Part shown: positions 44,123 to 53,220 of the stretch, in pieces | Numbering within the stretch: the first letter of the stretch is position 1 | Layout of the letters: every line of letters starts with the position of its first letter | NCBI RefSeq assembly: GCF_000284375.1 | Contig: NC_017249.1 | Span: 1,302,001-1,366,000, forward strand | DNA: 64,000 bases | From: Bradyrhizobium japonicum USDA 6 | GTDB lineage: Bacteria > Pseudomonadota > Alphaproteobacteria > Rhizobiales > Xanthobacteraceae | Reading direction: 5' to 3' | Notes under the pieces: generated by a model | Databases searched by the model: none | Seen by the model: only the letters and a program-made list of their open reading frames with translations | Told to the model about the DNA's origin: nothing | Made by a program: the position numbers and the translations under genes

Positions 44123-45367
44123 ATGCCAGCCCCAGGTCAAAGCCCCGAGCGGAATGCGAAGGCGCTGTTGCTCGAAGGCGTCAATGACAGCGCTGTCGAC
44201 CTGTTCCGGAGCGCGGGCTTCGCCAATGTCGAGCGGCTGACCAAGGCGCTGGACGGCGAAGATCTGCGGCGCGCGCTGAAGGGCGTGTCGCTGCTCGGCA
44301 TCCGCTCGCGCACCCAGATCACCGATGAGGTGCTCGCGGCCGCGGACGGGCTTCTCGCGGTCGGCTGCTTCAGCGTCGGCACCAACCAGGTCGATCTCCT
44401 GGCGGCCCGCAAGCGTGGCATTCCCGTGTTCAACGCGCCGTTCTCCAACACGCGCAGCGTCGCGGAACTCGTGATCGGTGAGATCGTGATGCTGCTGCGT
44501 CAGATCTTTCCGCGCTCGGTGTCCGCCCATGAAGGCGGCTGGGACAAGTCCGCTGCCGGCAGCCGCGAGGTGCGTGGCCGCACCCTCGGCATCGTCGGCT
44601 ATGGCAATATCGGCTCGCAGCTGTCGACCCTTGCTGAAGCCATGGGCATGCGCGTGATCTATTACGATCGCACCGACAAGCTCCGACACGGCAATACCGA
44701 GCCGGTCGAGAAGCTCGAAGAGCTGCTGGCGCAGAGCGACGTCGTCAGCCTGCACGTGCCGGAGACACCGGAGACATCAGGCATGATCGGCGAGAAGGAG
44801 TTGCGGGCGATGAAGCCGGGCTCATTCTTCATCAACAACAGCCGCGGTACCGTGGTCGATCTCGATGCGCTCGCAGGCGCCTTGCGCGACGGTCACATCG
44901 CGGGCGCTGCGATCGACGTCTTCCCGGTTGAGCCGTCCTCGAATGCGGAACGATTCAAGAGCCCGGTGCAGGGCCTCAACAACGTGATCCTCACCCCGCA
45001 TGTCGGCGGCTCGACCGAGGAGGCGCAAGAGCGCATCGGTGGGGAAGTCGCGCGAAAACTGGTCGACTATTTCATCACGGGATCGACCATGGGCGCGGTG
45101 AATTTCCCGGAGGTGCAACTGCACTTACGTCCCGCCGGTGCGCGCTTCAGCCATGTCCACCGCAACGTGCCGGGCATGCTGCGGCGGCTGAACGAGGTCT
45201 TCCTCCAGCGCGACATCAACATTGTCGCGCAATATCTGGAGACCGCCGGCGACCTCGGCTACGTCGTGCTCGACGCCGACCTCGGGGGTGAGGATTCGGC
45301 CGCGCTGCTTGCGCAGATCCGGGCGCTCGAGGGTACGGTTGGCGCACGGCTGGTATTCGAGCACTAG
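44123..45367 (+). CDS. serA: D-3-phosphoglycerate dehydrogenase
   Basis: This 414-residue protein from an ATG preceded by GGAG catalyses the first step of serine synthesis. It has the D-isomer 2-hydroxyacid dehydrogenase core: 'VGCFSVGTNQVDL', the NAD motif 'GIVGYGNIGSQLSTLAEAMGM' and the catalytic segment 'LTPHVGGSTEEAQERIG'. The C-terminal ACT domain ('FSHVHRNVPGMLRRLNEVFLQRDINIVAQYLET') gives serine feedback. Length matches the Escherichia coli type (about 410). Numerous alphaproteobacteria also carry a longer serA elsewhere, so this could be the second copy. Confidence 0.93.
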   Translation: MPAPGQSPERNAKALLLEGVNDSAVDLFRSAGFANVERLTKALDGEDLRRALKGVSLLGIRSRTQITDEVLAAADGLLAVGCFSVGTNQVDLLAARKRGIPVFNAPFSNTRSVAELVIGEIVMLLRQIFPRSVSAHEGGWDKSAAGSREVRGRTLGIVGYGNIGSQLSTLAEAMGMRVIYYDRTDKLRHGNTEPVEKLEELLAQSDVVSLHVPETPETSGMIGEKELRAMKPGSFFINNSRGTVVDLDALAGALRDGHIAGAAIDVFPVEPSSNAERFKSPVQGLNNVILTPHVGGSTEEAQERIGGEVARKLVDYFITGSTMGAVNFPEVQLHLRPAGARFSHVHRNVPGMLRRLNEVFLQRDINIVAQYLETAGDLGYVVLDADLGGEDSAALLAQIRALEGTVGARLVFEH

Positions 45368-45476
45368 AACGCTCCACGTTCCGGTTGCAATCTGTAGCCA
45401 CGGCTCTCTACACTGTTGTCATCTTCGGGTACTAAAAAGCACGTCGAATTTGAGCTTCAGTTGCGTGGGTGCCGCC

Positions 45477-46496
45477 ATGGAACGGGACGCCGTACTGATC
45501 GATCTCGCGCTTCAAGGTGGCGGTTCGCACGGCGCCTTCACCTGGGGCGTGCTCGACCGTCTTCTGGAAGAGAAGTGGCTAGAGATCGCCGCGATCTCCG
45601 GAACGTCGGCAGGCGCAATGAACGCGGCCGTGCTTGCGGATGGTTGGACGGCCGGCGGCGCCGAGGGCGCGCGCGACGCGCTCGAAAAATACTGGCGCCG
45701 CGTCTCGAAGGCTGCCGCCTTCAGCCCGCTGCAACGCTCGCCGCTCGATCGATTGATGGGGCGCTGGACCCTCGACACGTCGCCCGCCTACATCCTCACC
45801 GATTTGATGTCGCGGGTGCTCTCGCCCTATGATCTCAATCCGACCGGTTACAATCCGCTGCGCGCGGTGCTGGCCGAGAGCATCGATTTCGAACGCCTCG
45901 CGCGCTCGCCGATCCAGCTGTTCATCACCGCGACGCGGGTGCGCACCGGGCGCGGCCGTATCTTCCGCAACGCGGAGATCACGGCGGATGTGCTGCTGGC
46001 GTCCGCCTGCCTGCCGACCATGTTCCGCGCGATCGAGATCGACGGCGAGCCCTATTGGGACGGCGGCTTTGCCGGCAACCCGACCATCACGCCGCTGGTT
46101 CGCGAGAGCGACGCACACGACACCATCCTGGTCCAGATCAATCCGACCGAACGGCCGGAGGAGCCGCGGACGGCAGCCGAAATCCTCAACCGGCTGAACG
46201 AGATCTCTTTCAACTCGCCGCTGGTGAAGGAGCTGCGCATGATCGCGTTGCTGCGCCAGGCCGCCGACCCCGGCAGCGGCGAGGGCGCGCGCTGGGCGAA
46301 GATGCGGACGCACCGGATCAAGAGCGACATGCTGGCGGGGTTCGGCGCCTCGTCAAAGCTCAACGCGGAATGGGAGTTCGTCTCGATGCTGCGCGCCGAG
46401 GGGCGCCTGGCCGCGGACGCGTTTCTCGCCGCGCACGGTGCCGACATCGGCCGGCAATCGACCGCCGATCTCGACATCCTCCTGTCGGAGTGCTGA
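45477..46496 (+). CDS. Patatin-like phospholipase family protein
   Basis: This 339-residue lipid acyl hydrolase has the glycine-rich oxyanion motif QGGGSHG (13-19), the nucleophile elbow GTSAG (Ser 44) and the catalytic Asp in 'YWDGGFAGNP'. It has no signal peptide, so it acts in the cytoplasm. The next gene, 3 bases downstream, is a GntP-family permease. Related patatin genes near hydroxybutyrate genes are implicated in poly-3-hydroxybutyrate metabolism; that link here is inference. Confidence 0.92.
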   Translation: MERDAVLIDLALQGGGSHGAFTWGVLDRLLEEKWLEIAAISGTSAGAMNAAVLADGWTAGGAEGARDALEKYWRRVSKAAAFSPLQRSPLDRLMGRWTLDTSPAYILTDLMSRVLSPYDLNPTGYNPLRAVLAESIDFERLARSPIQLFITATRVRTGRGRIFRNAEITADVLLASACLPTMFRAIEIDGEPYWDGGFAGNPTITPLVRESDAHDTILVQINPTERPEEPRTAAEILNRLNEISFNSPLVKELRMIALLRQAADPGSGEGARWAKMRTHRIKSDMLAGFGASSKLNAEWEFVSMLRAEGRLAADAFLAAHGADIGRQSTADLDILLSEC

Positions 46497-46499
46497 GAC

Positions 46500-47954
46500 A
46501 TGGGTCTTCTCGGCCTCCTCGTCGGGCTCGCCCTGCTCGTCCTGTTCGCCTTTCGCGGCTGGAGCGTGCTTCTGCTGGCGCCGTTCGCGGCGCTCGTTGC
46601 CGCGCTGTTCGGCGGCGAGCCGCTGCTTGCGAACCTGACCCAGGTGTTCATGGTGCATGCGGCGGGATTTCTGGCGCAGTTCTTCCCGATCTTCCTGCTT
46701 GGCGCGGTCTTCGGCAAGCTGATGGACGATAGCGGCGCGGTCACGTCGGTCGCCGCCTTCATGGCGGAGCGCCTTGGCGAGCGCCGCGTGATCCTGGCGG
46801 TCGTGCTCGCCGGTGCCGCGGTGACCTATGGCGGCGTCAGCCTGTTCGTTGCGTTTTTCGTCATCGCTCCCATGGCCCGCTCGCTGTTTCGCGCGGCTTC
46901 GATCCCGCGTCGCCTGATCCCGGCTGCGATCGTGCTGGGGACGTCGACCTTCACCATGTCGGCCTTGCCGGGCACGCCGTCGATCCAGAATGCGATACCA
47001 ATGCCGTTCTTCGGCACGACGCCGTTTGCCGCGCCGGGTCTCGGCATCATCGCCTCGCTCATCATGCTCGTGGCAGGGTTGTGGTGGCTGCACCGCGCCG
47101 AAGCTGCGGCGCGCCGTGCCGGAGAAGGTTATGGCGACGATATCGAGGGCGCGACCGAGCGCGCCGCCGCCGACGAGCTCGTGCGCGAGCGCGCAACGAC
47201 GGCGCGCGAGTTCGATCCGGCGGAGCTCCAGCACGGTCAGCGCAGCGAGCGACCTTCGCCCGTGTGGAGCGCGATCGCGCCGCTGATCGTCGTCGTCACG
47301 GTGAATCTGGTGATGTCGCTCGTGGTGCTGCCGCGACTCGATGTCAGCTATCTCGCCGAGCAGCGCTTTGGGGAGACGTCACTCGCGGCCGTCGCGGGCG
47401 TGTGGTCGGTCGCGGTCGCGCTGACCGCGGCCATCGTCACGACCATCGCGCTGAACCGAGCCCGCCTGCCGGCGCTTCGCCGCACCATGGACGCCGGGGC
47501 CAATGCATCCGTCCTGCCTGCGTTCAGCGTCGCGAGCCTCGTCGGATTCGGTGCGGTCGTCGCCTCGCTGCCGGCGTTCGCGATCGTGCGCGACTGGGTG
47601 CTGGCGATCGAAGGCGGACCGCTGGTCTCGCTAGCGGTCGCGACCAACATCCTGGCCGCTCTGACCGGCTCGGCGTCAGGCGGCCTGACCATTGCTCTCG
47701 ACGCGCTCGGCCAGACCTATGTCGAGCTCGCCGCGCGCACCGGCATCGCCCCCGCGCTGATGCATCGCGTGGCAGTGATCGGCGCGGGGACGCTCGACAT
47801 CCTGCCGCACAATGGCGCCGTGGTCAGCCTGCTCGCGATCTGCGGCCTGACGCATCGCGACAGCTATTTCGACATCGTCATGGTCGGCATCGCGACCTCG
47901 CTGCTGGCGCTGGTGGCCGTAATCGCTTTGGGTAGTGCGCTGGGATCGTTCTGA
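46500..47954 (+). CDS. GntP family permease
   Basis: This 484-residue membrane transporter has about twelve helices. 'LLGLLVGLALLVLFAFRGWSVLLLAPFAALVAALFGG', 'FMVHAAGFLAQFFPIFLLGAVFGKLM', 'STFTMSALPGTPSIQNAIPM' and the C-terminal 'ALTGSASGGLTIAL' with 'ILPHNGAVVSLL' are typical of gluconate/hydroxy-acid:H+ symporters. A soluble insertion of about 50 residues (205-260) sits in the middle. Coupling to the patatin gene suggests import of a product such as 3-hydroxybutyrate, not proven by sequence. Confidence 0.92.
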   Translation: MGLLGLLVGLALLVLFAFRGWSVLLLAPFAALVAALFGGEPLLANLTQVFMVHAAGFLAQFFPIFLLGAVFGKLMDDSGAVTSVAAFMAERLGERRVILAVVLAGAAVTYGGVSLFVAFFVIAPMARSLFRAASIPRRLIPAAIVLGTSTFTMSALPGTPSIQNAIPMPFFGTTPFAAPGLGIIASLIMLVAGLWWLHRAEAAARRAGEGYGDDIEGATERAAADELVRERATTAREFDPAELQHGQRSERPSPVWSAIAPLIVVVTVNLVMSLVVLPRLDVSYLAEQRFGETSLAAVAGVWSVAVALTAAIVTTIALNRARLPALRRTMDAGANASVLPAFSVASLVGFGAVVASLPAFAIVRDWVLAIEGGPLVSLAVATNILAALTGSASGGLTIALDALGQTYVELAARTGIAPALMHRVAVIGAGTLDILPHNGAVVSLLAICGLTHRDSYFDIVMVGIATSLLALVAVIALGSALGSF

Positions 47955-48052
47955 GCAGAATGCGAATGTGAGCGATTGACGGAACGGCGAAGGTTGCATT
48001 CAATGCGGCCAACGGACCAAATCCAATAAACAGCGAACGCCGGGTGGAAACG

Positions 48053-49714
48053 ATGACGCGAAAGAGAGCGAAGCTCTGTGCATGGCTCGTGGGTGCGATG
48101 GCAGCCATGAGCGCAAGCGGCGCGTCGGCGGTGACGCTGGCGGAGGACGCGGATACGGTCTGCAAGGGTCTTATCGGCGGCGCGGATGCTGTGAAGATCG
48201 ATTCCGCGACGTCGCAGGCCCCATCACCTCTCGCCGTCGCTGAGCGCGGGCCGACGCCATCGGGGCGTATCACGCCGGCCAATCCCGGTTTCTGCAAGGT
48301 GCTGGGTCACATCGACCCCGTTGATCCCAAGGCGCCGCCGATCAAGTTTCAGGTCAACCTCCCCGTCGAATGGAACGGGCGCTCCGTCCAGTATGGCGGT
48401 GGCGGCTTTAACGGCGTGCTGATCACTGGCCTTGGGCTGCCGCCGGCCTATCCCTTCGACAAGCCGTCGCCGCTGGCGCGCGGTTATGTCACCTACGGCA
48501 CGGACTCCGGCCACGAGTCCAAGCCCGGCGAGCCGCCGCAGGTCTTCGCGCTCAACGACGAAGCCTTCGAGAATTTCGCTCACCGCGCCTACAAGAAGGT
48601 GCGCGACGCTTCTGTCGCGCTGATGGAGCGCGCCTACGGCAAGAAGCCGGAGAAGATGTATTTCATGGGCTCGTCCGAGGGCGGCCGCGAAGGCCTCACC
48701 ATGGCCCAGCGCTACCCCGACGATTTCGACGGCATCTTCGCCCGCGTGCCCGTGATCAACTGGGTCGGCCTGCAGCATGCCGGTACGCGCTCGGGCCTTG
48801 TGACCATGGGCGAGGGCTGGATCAATCCGGCGCAAGTCAAGCTCTTTGCCGATGCGGTGCGCACTGCCTGCGACAAGGCCGACGGCTCCGATAAGACGTT
48901 GGTGCACGATCCCGTGGCCTGCAAGGCCATGTTCAAGGTCGAGACGCTGCGCTGCGAGGCCGGCAAGGCCGGCGATCAGTGCCTGACCGAGGCGCAGATC
49001 AAGGCAGTCAGCACGCTGCATGGGACCTACAAATTCCCGTTCGTGCTCGCCAATGACCTCGACGACTATCCGGGCTGGGGCGTCTCTGGCGAGGATACGC
49101 CGGCGTTTGGGCCGACCGGCGGCTGGTCCGCGTGGTGGCTCGGCAGCGCGCCGCCGGCGCAGCCGCCCGCACCCAACAACGGCATCGCCTGGATCTACGG
49201 CGCCGGGGGCATTCAATATGTGTTCGCGCGTGATCCCAAGCTCGACGTCACCACCTACAAGGTGGAGGACCACAAGGCGCGGTTGCTCGAAGTCTCGAAG
49301 CTGATGGATTCGACCGATCCGGATCTCGGCCGTTTTCGCGGACGCGGCGGCCGGCTGATCGTGCTCGAGCACATGGCGGACTATGCGCAGAGCCCCTATG
49401 CCGGCATCCGCTATTTCGAGAGCGTCGAGCGCAAGCTCGGCAAGGCCGAGACGGCGGAATTCGCGCGGCTCTACACCGCCCCCGGCGTCGATCATGTCGG
49501 CTCCGGCGCGCCGGCCAATGTCGACATGCTGAGCGCCTTGGTCGACTGGGTCGAGAAGGGCAAGGCGCCCGGCGACCTCGAAGCCACCGAGCAGAAGGTC
49601 GAGGCGCCCTCATTCGCGGTGACGCGCGCACTCCCGCTGTGCCGCTGGCCGGCCTGGCCGCATTACAAGTCGGGGCCGGTGACGGAGGCGGCGAGTTTTA
49701 CCTGCGCTCCGTGA
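48053..49714 (+). CDS. Tannase/feruloyl esterase family alpha/beta hydrolase
   Basis: This protein of about 553 residues has a signal peptide ('KLCAWLVGAMAAMSASGASA') and so is exported. Family landmarks are 'GFCKVLGHIDPVDPKAPPIKFQVNLP', 'WNGRSVQYGGGGFNG', the nucleophile elbow 'YFMGSSEGGREGL' (Ser near 207), 'ARVPVINW' and the C-terminal 'APGVDHVGSG' holding the histidine. Paired cysteines characteristic of tannase-family enzymes are present. It would hydrolyse esters of aromatic acids such as ferulate or gallate. A GTG at 48044 is an alternative start. It is monocistronic. Confidence 0.9.
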   Translation: MTRKRAKLCAWLVGAMAAMSASGASAVTLAEDADTVCKGLIGGADAVKIDSATSQAPSPLAVAERGPTPSGRITPANPGFCKVLGHIDPVDPKAPPIKFQVNLPVEWNGRSVQYGGGGFNGVLITGLGLPPAYPFDKPSPLARGYVTYGTDSGHESKPGEPPQVFALNDEAFENFAHRAYKKVRDASVALMERAYGKKPEKMYFMGSSEGGREGLTMAQRYPDDFDGIFARVPVINWVGLQHAGTRSGLVTMGEGWINPAQVKLFADAVRTACDKADGSDKTLVHDPVACKAMFKVETLRCEAGKAGDQCLTEAQIKAVSTLHGTYKFPFVLANDLDDYPGWGVSGEDTPAFGPTGGWSAWWLGSAPPAQPPAPNNGIAWIYGAGGIQYVFARDPKLDVTTYKVEDHKARLLEVSKLMDSTDPDLGRFRGRGGRLIVLEHMADYAQSPYAGIRYFESVERKLGKAETAEFARLYTAPGVDHVGSGAPANVDMLSALVDWVEKGKAPGDLEATEQKVEAPSFAVTRALPLCRWPAWPHYKSGPVTEAASFTCAP

Positions 49715-49759
49715 TCCTTCACCTCCTCCCGCAAGCGGCGCGAGGGAGACACGCACCGC

Positions 49760-51484
49760 TCACTCAGCTGCCATCGCCTGTGCACCACCGAGCAACTGTG
49801 CATTGAGCCGGCCGCCGGAGAACAGCATGTCGTCGAGCGCTTCGTCGATGTCGGCTGACACGACGGAATTGCCTCCGTCGCGTGCGAGACTGGCCTGCGC
49901 CAGTCGTCGCATCAATTCCTTGATGAAGGCGCAACTCGTGCCCTCGCTGCGGCGGGCGGCTTCGGCGATGACCGCGTCCTCGATCGGCAACCCCTTGCCG
50001 TAGAGCCGGACCAGCTTGCCGCGGCCGGTTTCGTCGGGAAGCGGCACTTCGATCGCCTGATCGATGCGGCCTGGCCGACCCGCAAGCGCTCCTTCGAGGT
50101 CCTCCGGCCGGTTGGTGGTCAGGACGAACAGAATGTCCGCGTCCTCCTTCAGTCCATCCATCTCGTTGAGCAGCTTGTTCAGCATGGATTCTTCGCACGG
50201 CCCCATGTCGTCGCGGTCGCGAGCGATGAGATCGACGTCCTCGATGACGACCATCGACGGTTGGAGCAGCCGCGCCAAGCTCATATAGGCGCCGAGAAGG
50301 CCGATTTGCTCGGCGGTGATGATCAGTGTCGTATGCCCGGGCAAATGCGTCGCGAGATAGCGGATTGTATGGGTCTTCCCGGTGCCGGGCGGTCCGTACA
50401 GCAAAATGCCTTTGCGCGTCGACTGGCCAAGCCGGCGCAATTGATCGCGGGTATTGACGAAGGTCAGCACATTGCGGTCGAGCAGCCGCAAGGTCTGCTC
50501 CGGCAGGATCACTTCACTACGAGCGACAAGCGGCAATCGATGCACGGTGATGCCGCGCGAGCGCCCGCGATAGTCGGAGTCGGCATCGAGCGACAGTATC
50601 TTGCCGCGATAGGTCCGCGCGGTTTGCACGGCCTCTTCCAGTTCGCCGAAGCGCTGCCGGACGAGCACCGCGCCCGCGGTGCCTGACGGTACCAGGATTT
50701 CGATCCGAATTCCCGGCTCGCGGCTGTACTCGCGGTGCGCGCAGAGCAAAACCGCATAGCGAAGATTATCGTGCTCGCACAGCCACAGTCCGTTATCCAG
50801 GCACTTGACTGGGCTGTTCTCGCCGACGTCGACATCGGAATATTGCAGCGGGGCAATTGCGGTTGCATAGCGGCCTTCGCGCAGCAGCCGCGATATCGAC
50901 AGGGTCTCGTAGCGCTGCTCCTCATTGAGCCCGAGCAGCCGGATACCATCGCTGAACAATCGGTCGATGGCCGCCTGGACGTCGACGCGCATGTGGCCGG
51001 GAAACTGCCGGATCGTGGTCACAAGCTTGCTTCGCGGGACGTTGGCAAAGTGCCAGTCCAGTACGTCGCAGGCGAATTCGAACTCCTTGTCCGGTTCGAC
51101 CGGCGTGCTCACGGTGTCTGCCGGGCGAATGCAGTCGCTGCACAGCCAGACCGTGCGGCTGCCGATGCGAACATCGGTCTGTCCCTCGGGCTTGCCGCAG
51201 AGCTCACACGGAGTCTTGATCTCTTCAAGCGTGATCTTCAGAGGATGCTGGCCGAGCCAGACATATTGCTTGGCCGACTTGAAAAGCGCTTCCGCGACGG
51301 ATTGCGGGTAGGGTCCGCAGACGGCCTTTTCCTTCAGCTCGATCTGAGTGATCAGAGCGATCGCCTCGCGCTCCGTCTTGCCGAAAACTTGGCGGAGCAA
51401 GCCGATGACGAACTCGTCCGGCGTGTCGTCGTCATTGTGAATCACGAGCTGGGCCGGTTCATGCTCGCCGCGCATATTGCTCAT
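49760..51484 (-). CDS. Fusion of ClpS-like adaptor, ClpX-like zinc ribbon and AAA+ ATPase
   Basis: This protein has 574 residues from an ATG at 51484 (GCGGAG upstream; a TTG at 51505 is possible). Residues about 10-88 are a full ClpS-type domain: 'LVIHNDDDTPDEFVIGLLRQVF', 'KAVCGPYPQSVAEAL', 'HPLKITLEE'. Residues 93-118 form a zinc ribbon CELC...CSDC (Cys 93, 96, 115, 118) like that of ClpX. A middle domain of about 200 residues is unknown to me. The AAA+ module has Walker A GPPGTGKT (364-371), Walker B MVVIED (411-416), sensor-1 TTN (456-458) and GRPGRID with Arg 470 and 473, as in FtsH/Cdc48. In the ClpS part the amine-binding Asn17, Asp18 remain, but the positions equal to E. coli Met40 and His66 are Asp23 and Glu49. 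No protease gene is adjacent. It probably unfolds proteins chosen by the fused adaptor. Confidence 0.85.
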   Translation of the reverse strand: MSNMRGEHEPAQLVIHNDDDTPDEFVIGLLRQVFGKTEREAIALITQIELKEKAVCGPYPQSVAEALFKSAKQYVWLGQHPLKITLEEIKTPCELCGKPEGQTDVRIGSRTVWLCSDCIRPADTVSTPVEPDKEFEFACDVLDWHFANVPRSKLVTTIRQFPGHMRVDVQAAIDRLFSDGIRLLGLNEEQRYETLSISRLLREGRYATAIAPLQYSDVDVGENSPVKCLDNGLWLCEHDNLRYAVLLCAHREYSREPGIRIEILVPSGTAGAVLVRQRFGELEEAVQTARTYRGKILSLDADSDYRGRSRGITVHRLPLVARSEVILPEQTLRLLDRNVLTFVNTRDQLRRLGQSTRKGILLYGPPGTGKTHTIRYLATHLPGHTTLIITAEQIGLLGAYMSLARLLQPSMVVIEDVDLIARDRDDMGPCEESMLNKLLNEMDGLKEDADILFVLTTNRPEDLEGALAGRPGRIDQAIEVPLPDETGRGKLVRLYGKGLPIEDAVIAEAARRSEGTSCAFIKELMRRLAQASLARDGGNSVVSADIDEALDDMLFSGGRLNAQLLGGAQAMAAE

Positions 51485-51594
51485 TTGCAAATGACTCCGC
51501 TGCAACCAGTACTAGAATAGAACAAATAAGGAACATAAAAGGAAGCGACCGTCAAGCGTGACGGCCGCGACAAATTCCAATTGACGGCGAGGCC

Positions 51595-53220
51595 TTAATG
51601 CGCACCGCCTCCGCCGGCGGCCGCCTTCACCCGCCGCGTCAGCAGCACCGCGATCGCGGCGAGCACGAGCACCACGCCGATCACCGCGAAGGTGTCGGAA
51701 TAGCCCATCACCAGCGCCTGGCGTTTCACCGTCTTGCCGAGTGCGATGATGGCCTGCTCGCGCGCGGCGTTGGGGTCGGGCACGCCGTGCGCGATGAAGT
51801 AATTGGTCGTCTGCGCGATGCGGGCACGGACCTCCTCGCGGCCGAGCGTGACGGAATGGCCGATGATGTTGGAGTGGAACTGCTCGCGCTTGGTGACGAT
51901 GGTCGCAAGCACCGCGGTGCCGATGGCGCCGCCGAGATTGCGCATCATGTTGGAGATGCCGGAGGCGGCCGGCGCGTCCTGCGGCGCGACACTGCCGAGG
52001 CTGAGCGCCGACAGCGGCGCCAGCGTCAAGGCCTGGCCCACGGCGCGCACGACGTTGGGGATGAAGAACTGGTCGCCCGAATAGTCGAGCGACATCTCGA
52101 TATTCAGGAAGGAACTCGCGGCGAACAGCAGCAGGCCGACGGCCGCGATGTAGCGCGCGTCGAAGCGCTGCATCAGCTTCGGCACCAACGGAATCAGAAG
52201 GAGCTGCGGCAGGCCGGTCCAGGCCAGCACGTTGCCGATCTGCTCGGCATTATAGCCCTGCACCTGCCCGAGATAGGCCGGCAGCAGATAGACGGAGCCG
52301 AACAGCGCAAATCCAAGGAACACGGCAGCGATCGTGCCGACCCCGAAATTCCACTGCGTCAGGAGGCGCAGGCGGAGCAGCGGCTTCTCCACCACGAGCT
52401 CGTTATAGATGAACAGCGACAGGCTGACGGCGGCGATGATCGCAAGGCGGACGATGAAGGGCGAGCCGAACCAGTCGTCCTTGTTGCCCTCCTCGAGCAC
52501 GGCCTGAAGTGAGGCCAGGCCAACCGCCATGGTCGCGATGCCGAACCAGTCGCCCTCGCGCAACAGCCCCAGATTCATCGGCTGGCGCTCCAGGGTGAAG
52601 AACAGGATCGTCACCATGACGGCGGTCGGCAGCACGTTGACGAAGAAGATGGTCTGCCAGCCGTAATTCTCGGTGAGATAGCCGCCGATTGTCGGCCCGA
52701 TCGCCGGCGCAAACGTCACGGCGAGTGAGAACATGGCAAGGCCGATCGGCTGCTGGCCCTTCGGCAGCTTGGTGAAGACCAGCGTGAAGGCCATCGGAAT
52801 CAGCACGCCACCGAAGAAGCCCTGAAATCCGCGCATCGCGATCATCGAGGGCAAATCGTGGGTGAAGGCACAGGCGACCGAGAACGCGGCGAACAGCGTC
52901 GCGAAGCTCAGCATGATGTTACGGAACGAGAACACCCGCGACAGATAGTCGGTCAGCGGGATCACGATGATCTCGCCGATCAGGTAGGACGTCGAGATCC
53001 AGGAGCCGTTGTCGGCGCCGGTGCCGATGCCGCCCTCGATGTTGAGCAGCGAGGCGTTGGTGATCTGGATGTTCAGGATCGCCATGAAGGCGCCGATCAT
53101 CGCCGCGAAGACGGCGATCCAGACCGTAGCGCTCGCGCGATTGGGATCGCTGGCGGCGCGATCAGGCGTCGCGGTCGGTCTTGCGGGTGCTGGCGTCGAG
53201 ATTGTGAGGCTGTTTGACAT
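51595..53220 (-). CDS. emrB: DHA2 family multidrug efflux MFS permease (EmrB-like)
   Basis: This 541-residue inner-membrane transporter has fourteen predicted helices. DHA2 motifs are 'LNIQITNASLLNIEGGIGTGADNGSWISTSYLIGEIIVIPLTDYLSRVFSFRN' (motifs D1/A) and 'GFFGGVLIPMAFTLVF' and 'PAIGPTIGGYLTENYGWQTIFFVN' (motif C). The start at 53220 is chosen because GGAGGG lies 7 bases upstream. It overlaps the 3' end of emrA by 59 bases. With EmrA and an outer-membrane channel encoded elsewhere it would pump hydrophobic toxins out of the cell. Confidence 0.94.
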   Translation of the reverse strand: MSNSLTISTPAPARPTATPDRAASDPNRASATVWIAVFAAMIGAFMAILNIQITNASLLNIEGGIGTGADNGSWISTSYLIGEIIVIPLTDYLSRVFSFRNIMLSFATLFAAFSVACAFTHDLPSMIAMRGFQGFFGGVLIPMAFTLVFTKLPKGQQPIGLAMFSLAVTFAPAIGPTIGGYLTENYGWQTIFFVNVLPTAVMVTILFFTLERQPMNLGLLREGDWFGIATMAVGLASLQAVLEEGNKDDWFGSPFIVRLAIIAAVSLSLFIYNELVVEKPLLRLRLLTQWNFGVGTIAAVFLGFALFGSVYLLPAYLGQVQGYNAEQIGNVLAWTGLPQLLLIPLVPKLMQRFDARYIAAVGLLLFAASSFLNIEMSLDYSGDQFFIPNVVRAVGQALTLAPLSALSLGSVAPQDAPAASGISNMMRNLGGAIGTAVLATIVTKREQFHSNIIGHSVTLGREEVRARIAQTTNYFIAHGVPDPNAAREQAIIALGKTVKRQALVMGYSDTFAVIGVVLVLAAIAVLLTRRVKAAAGGGGAH

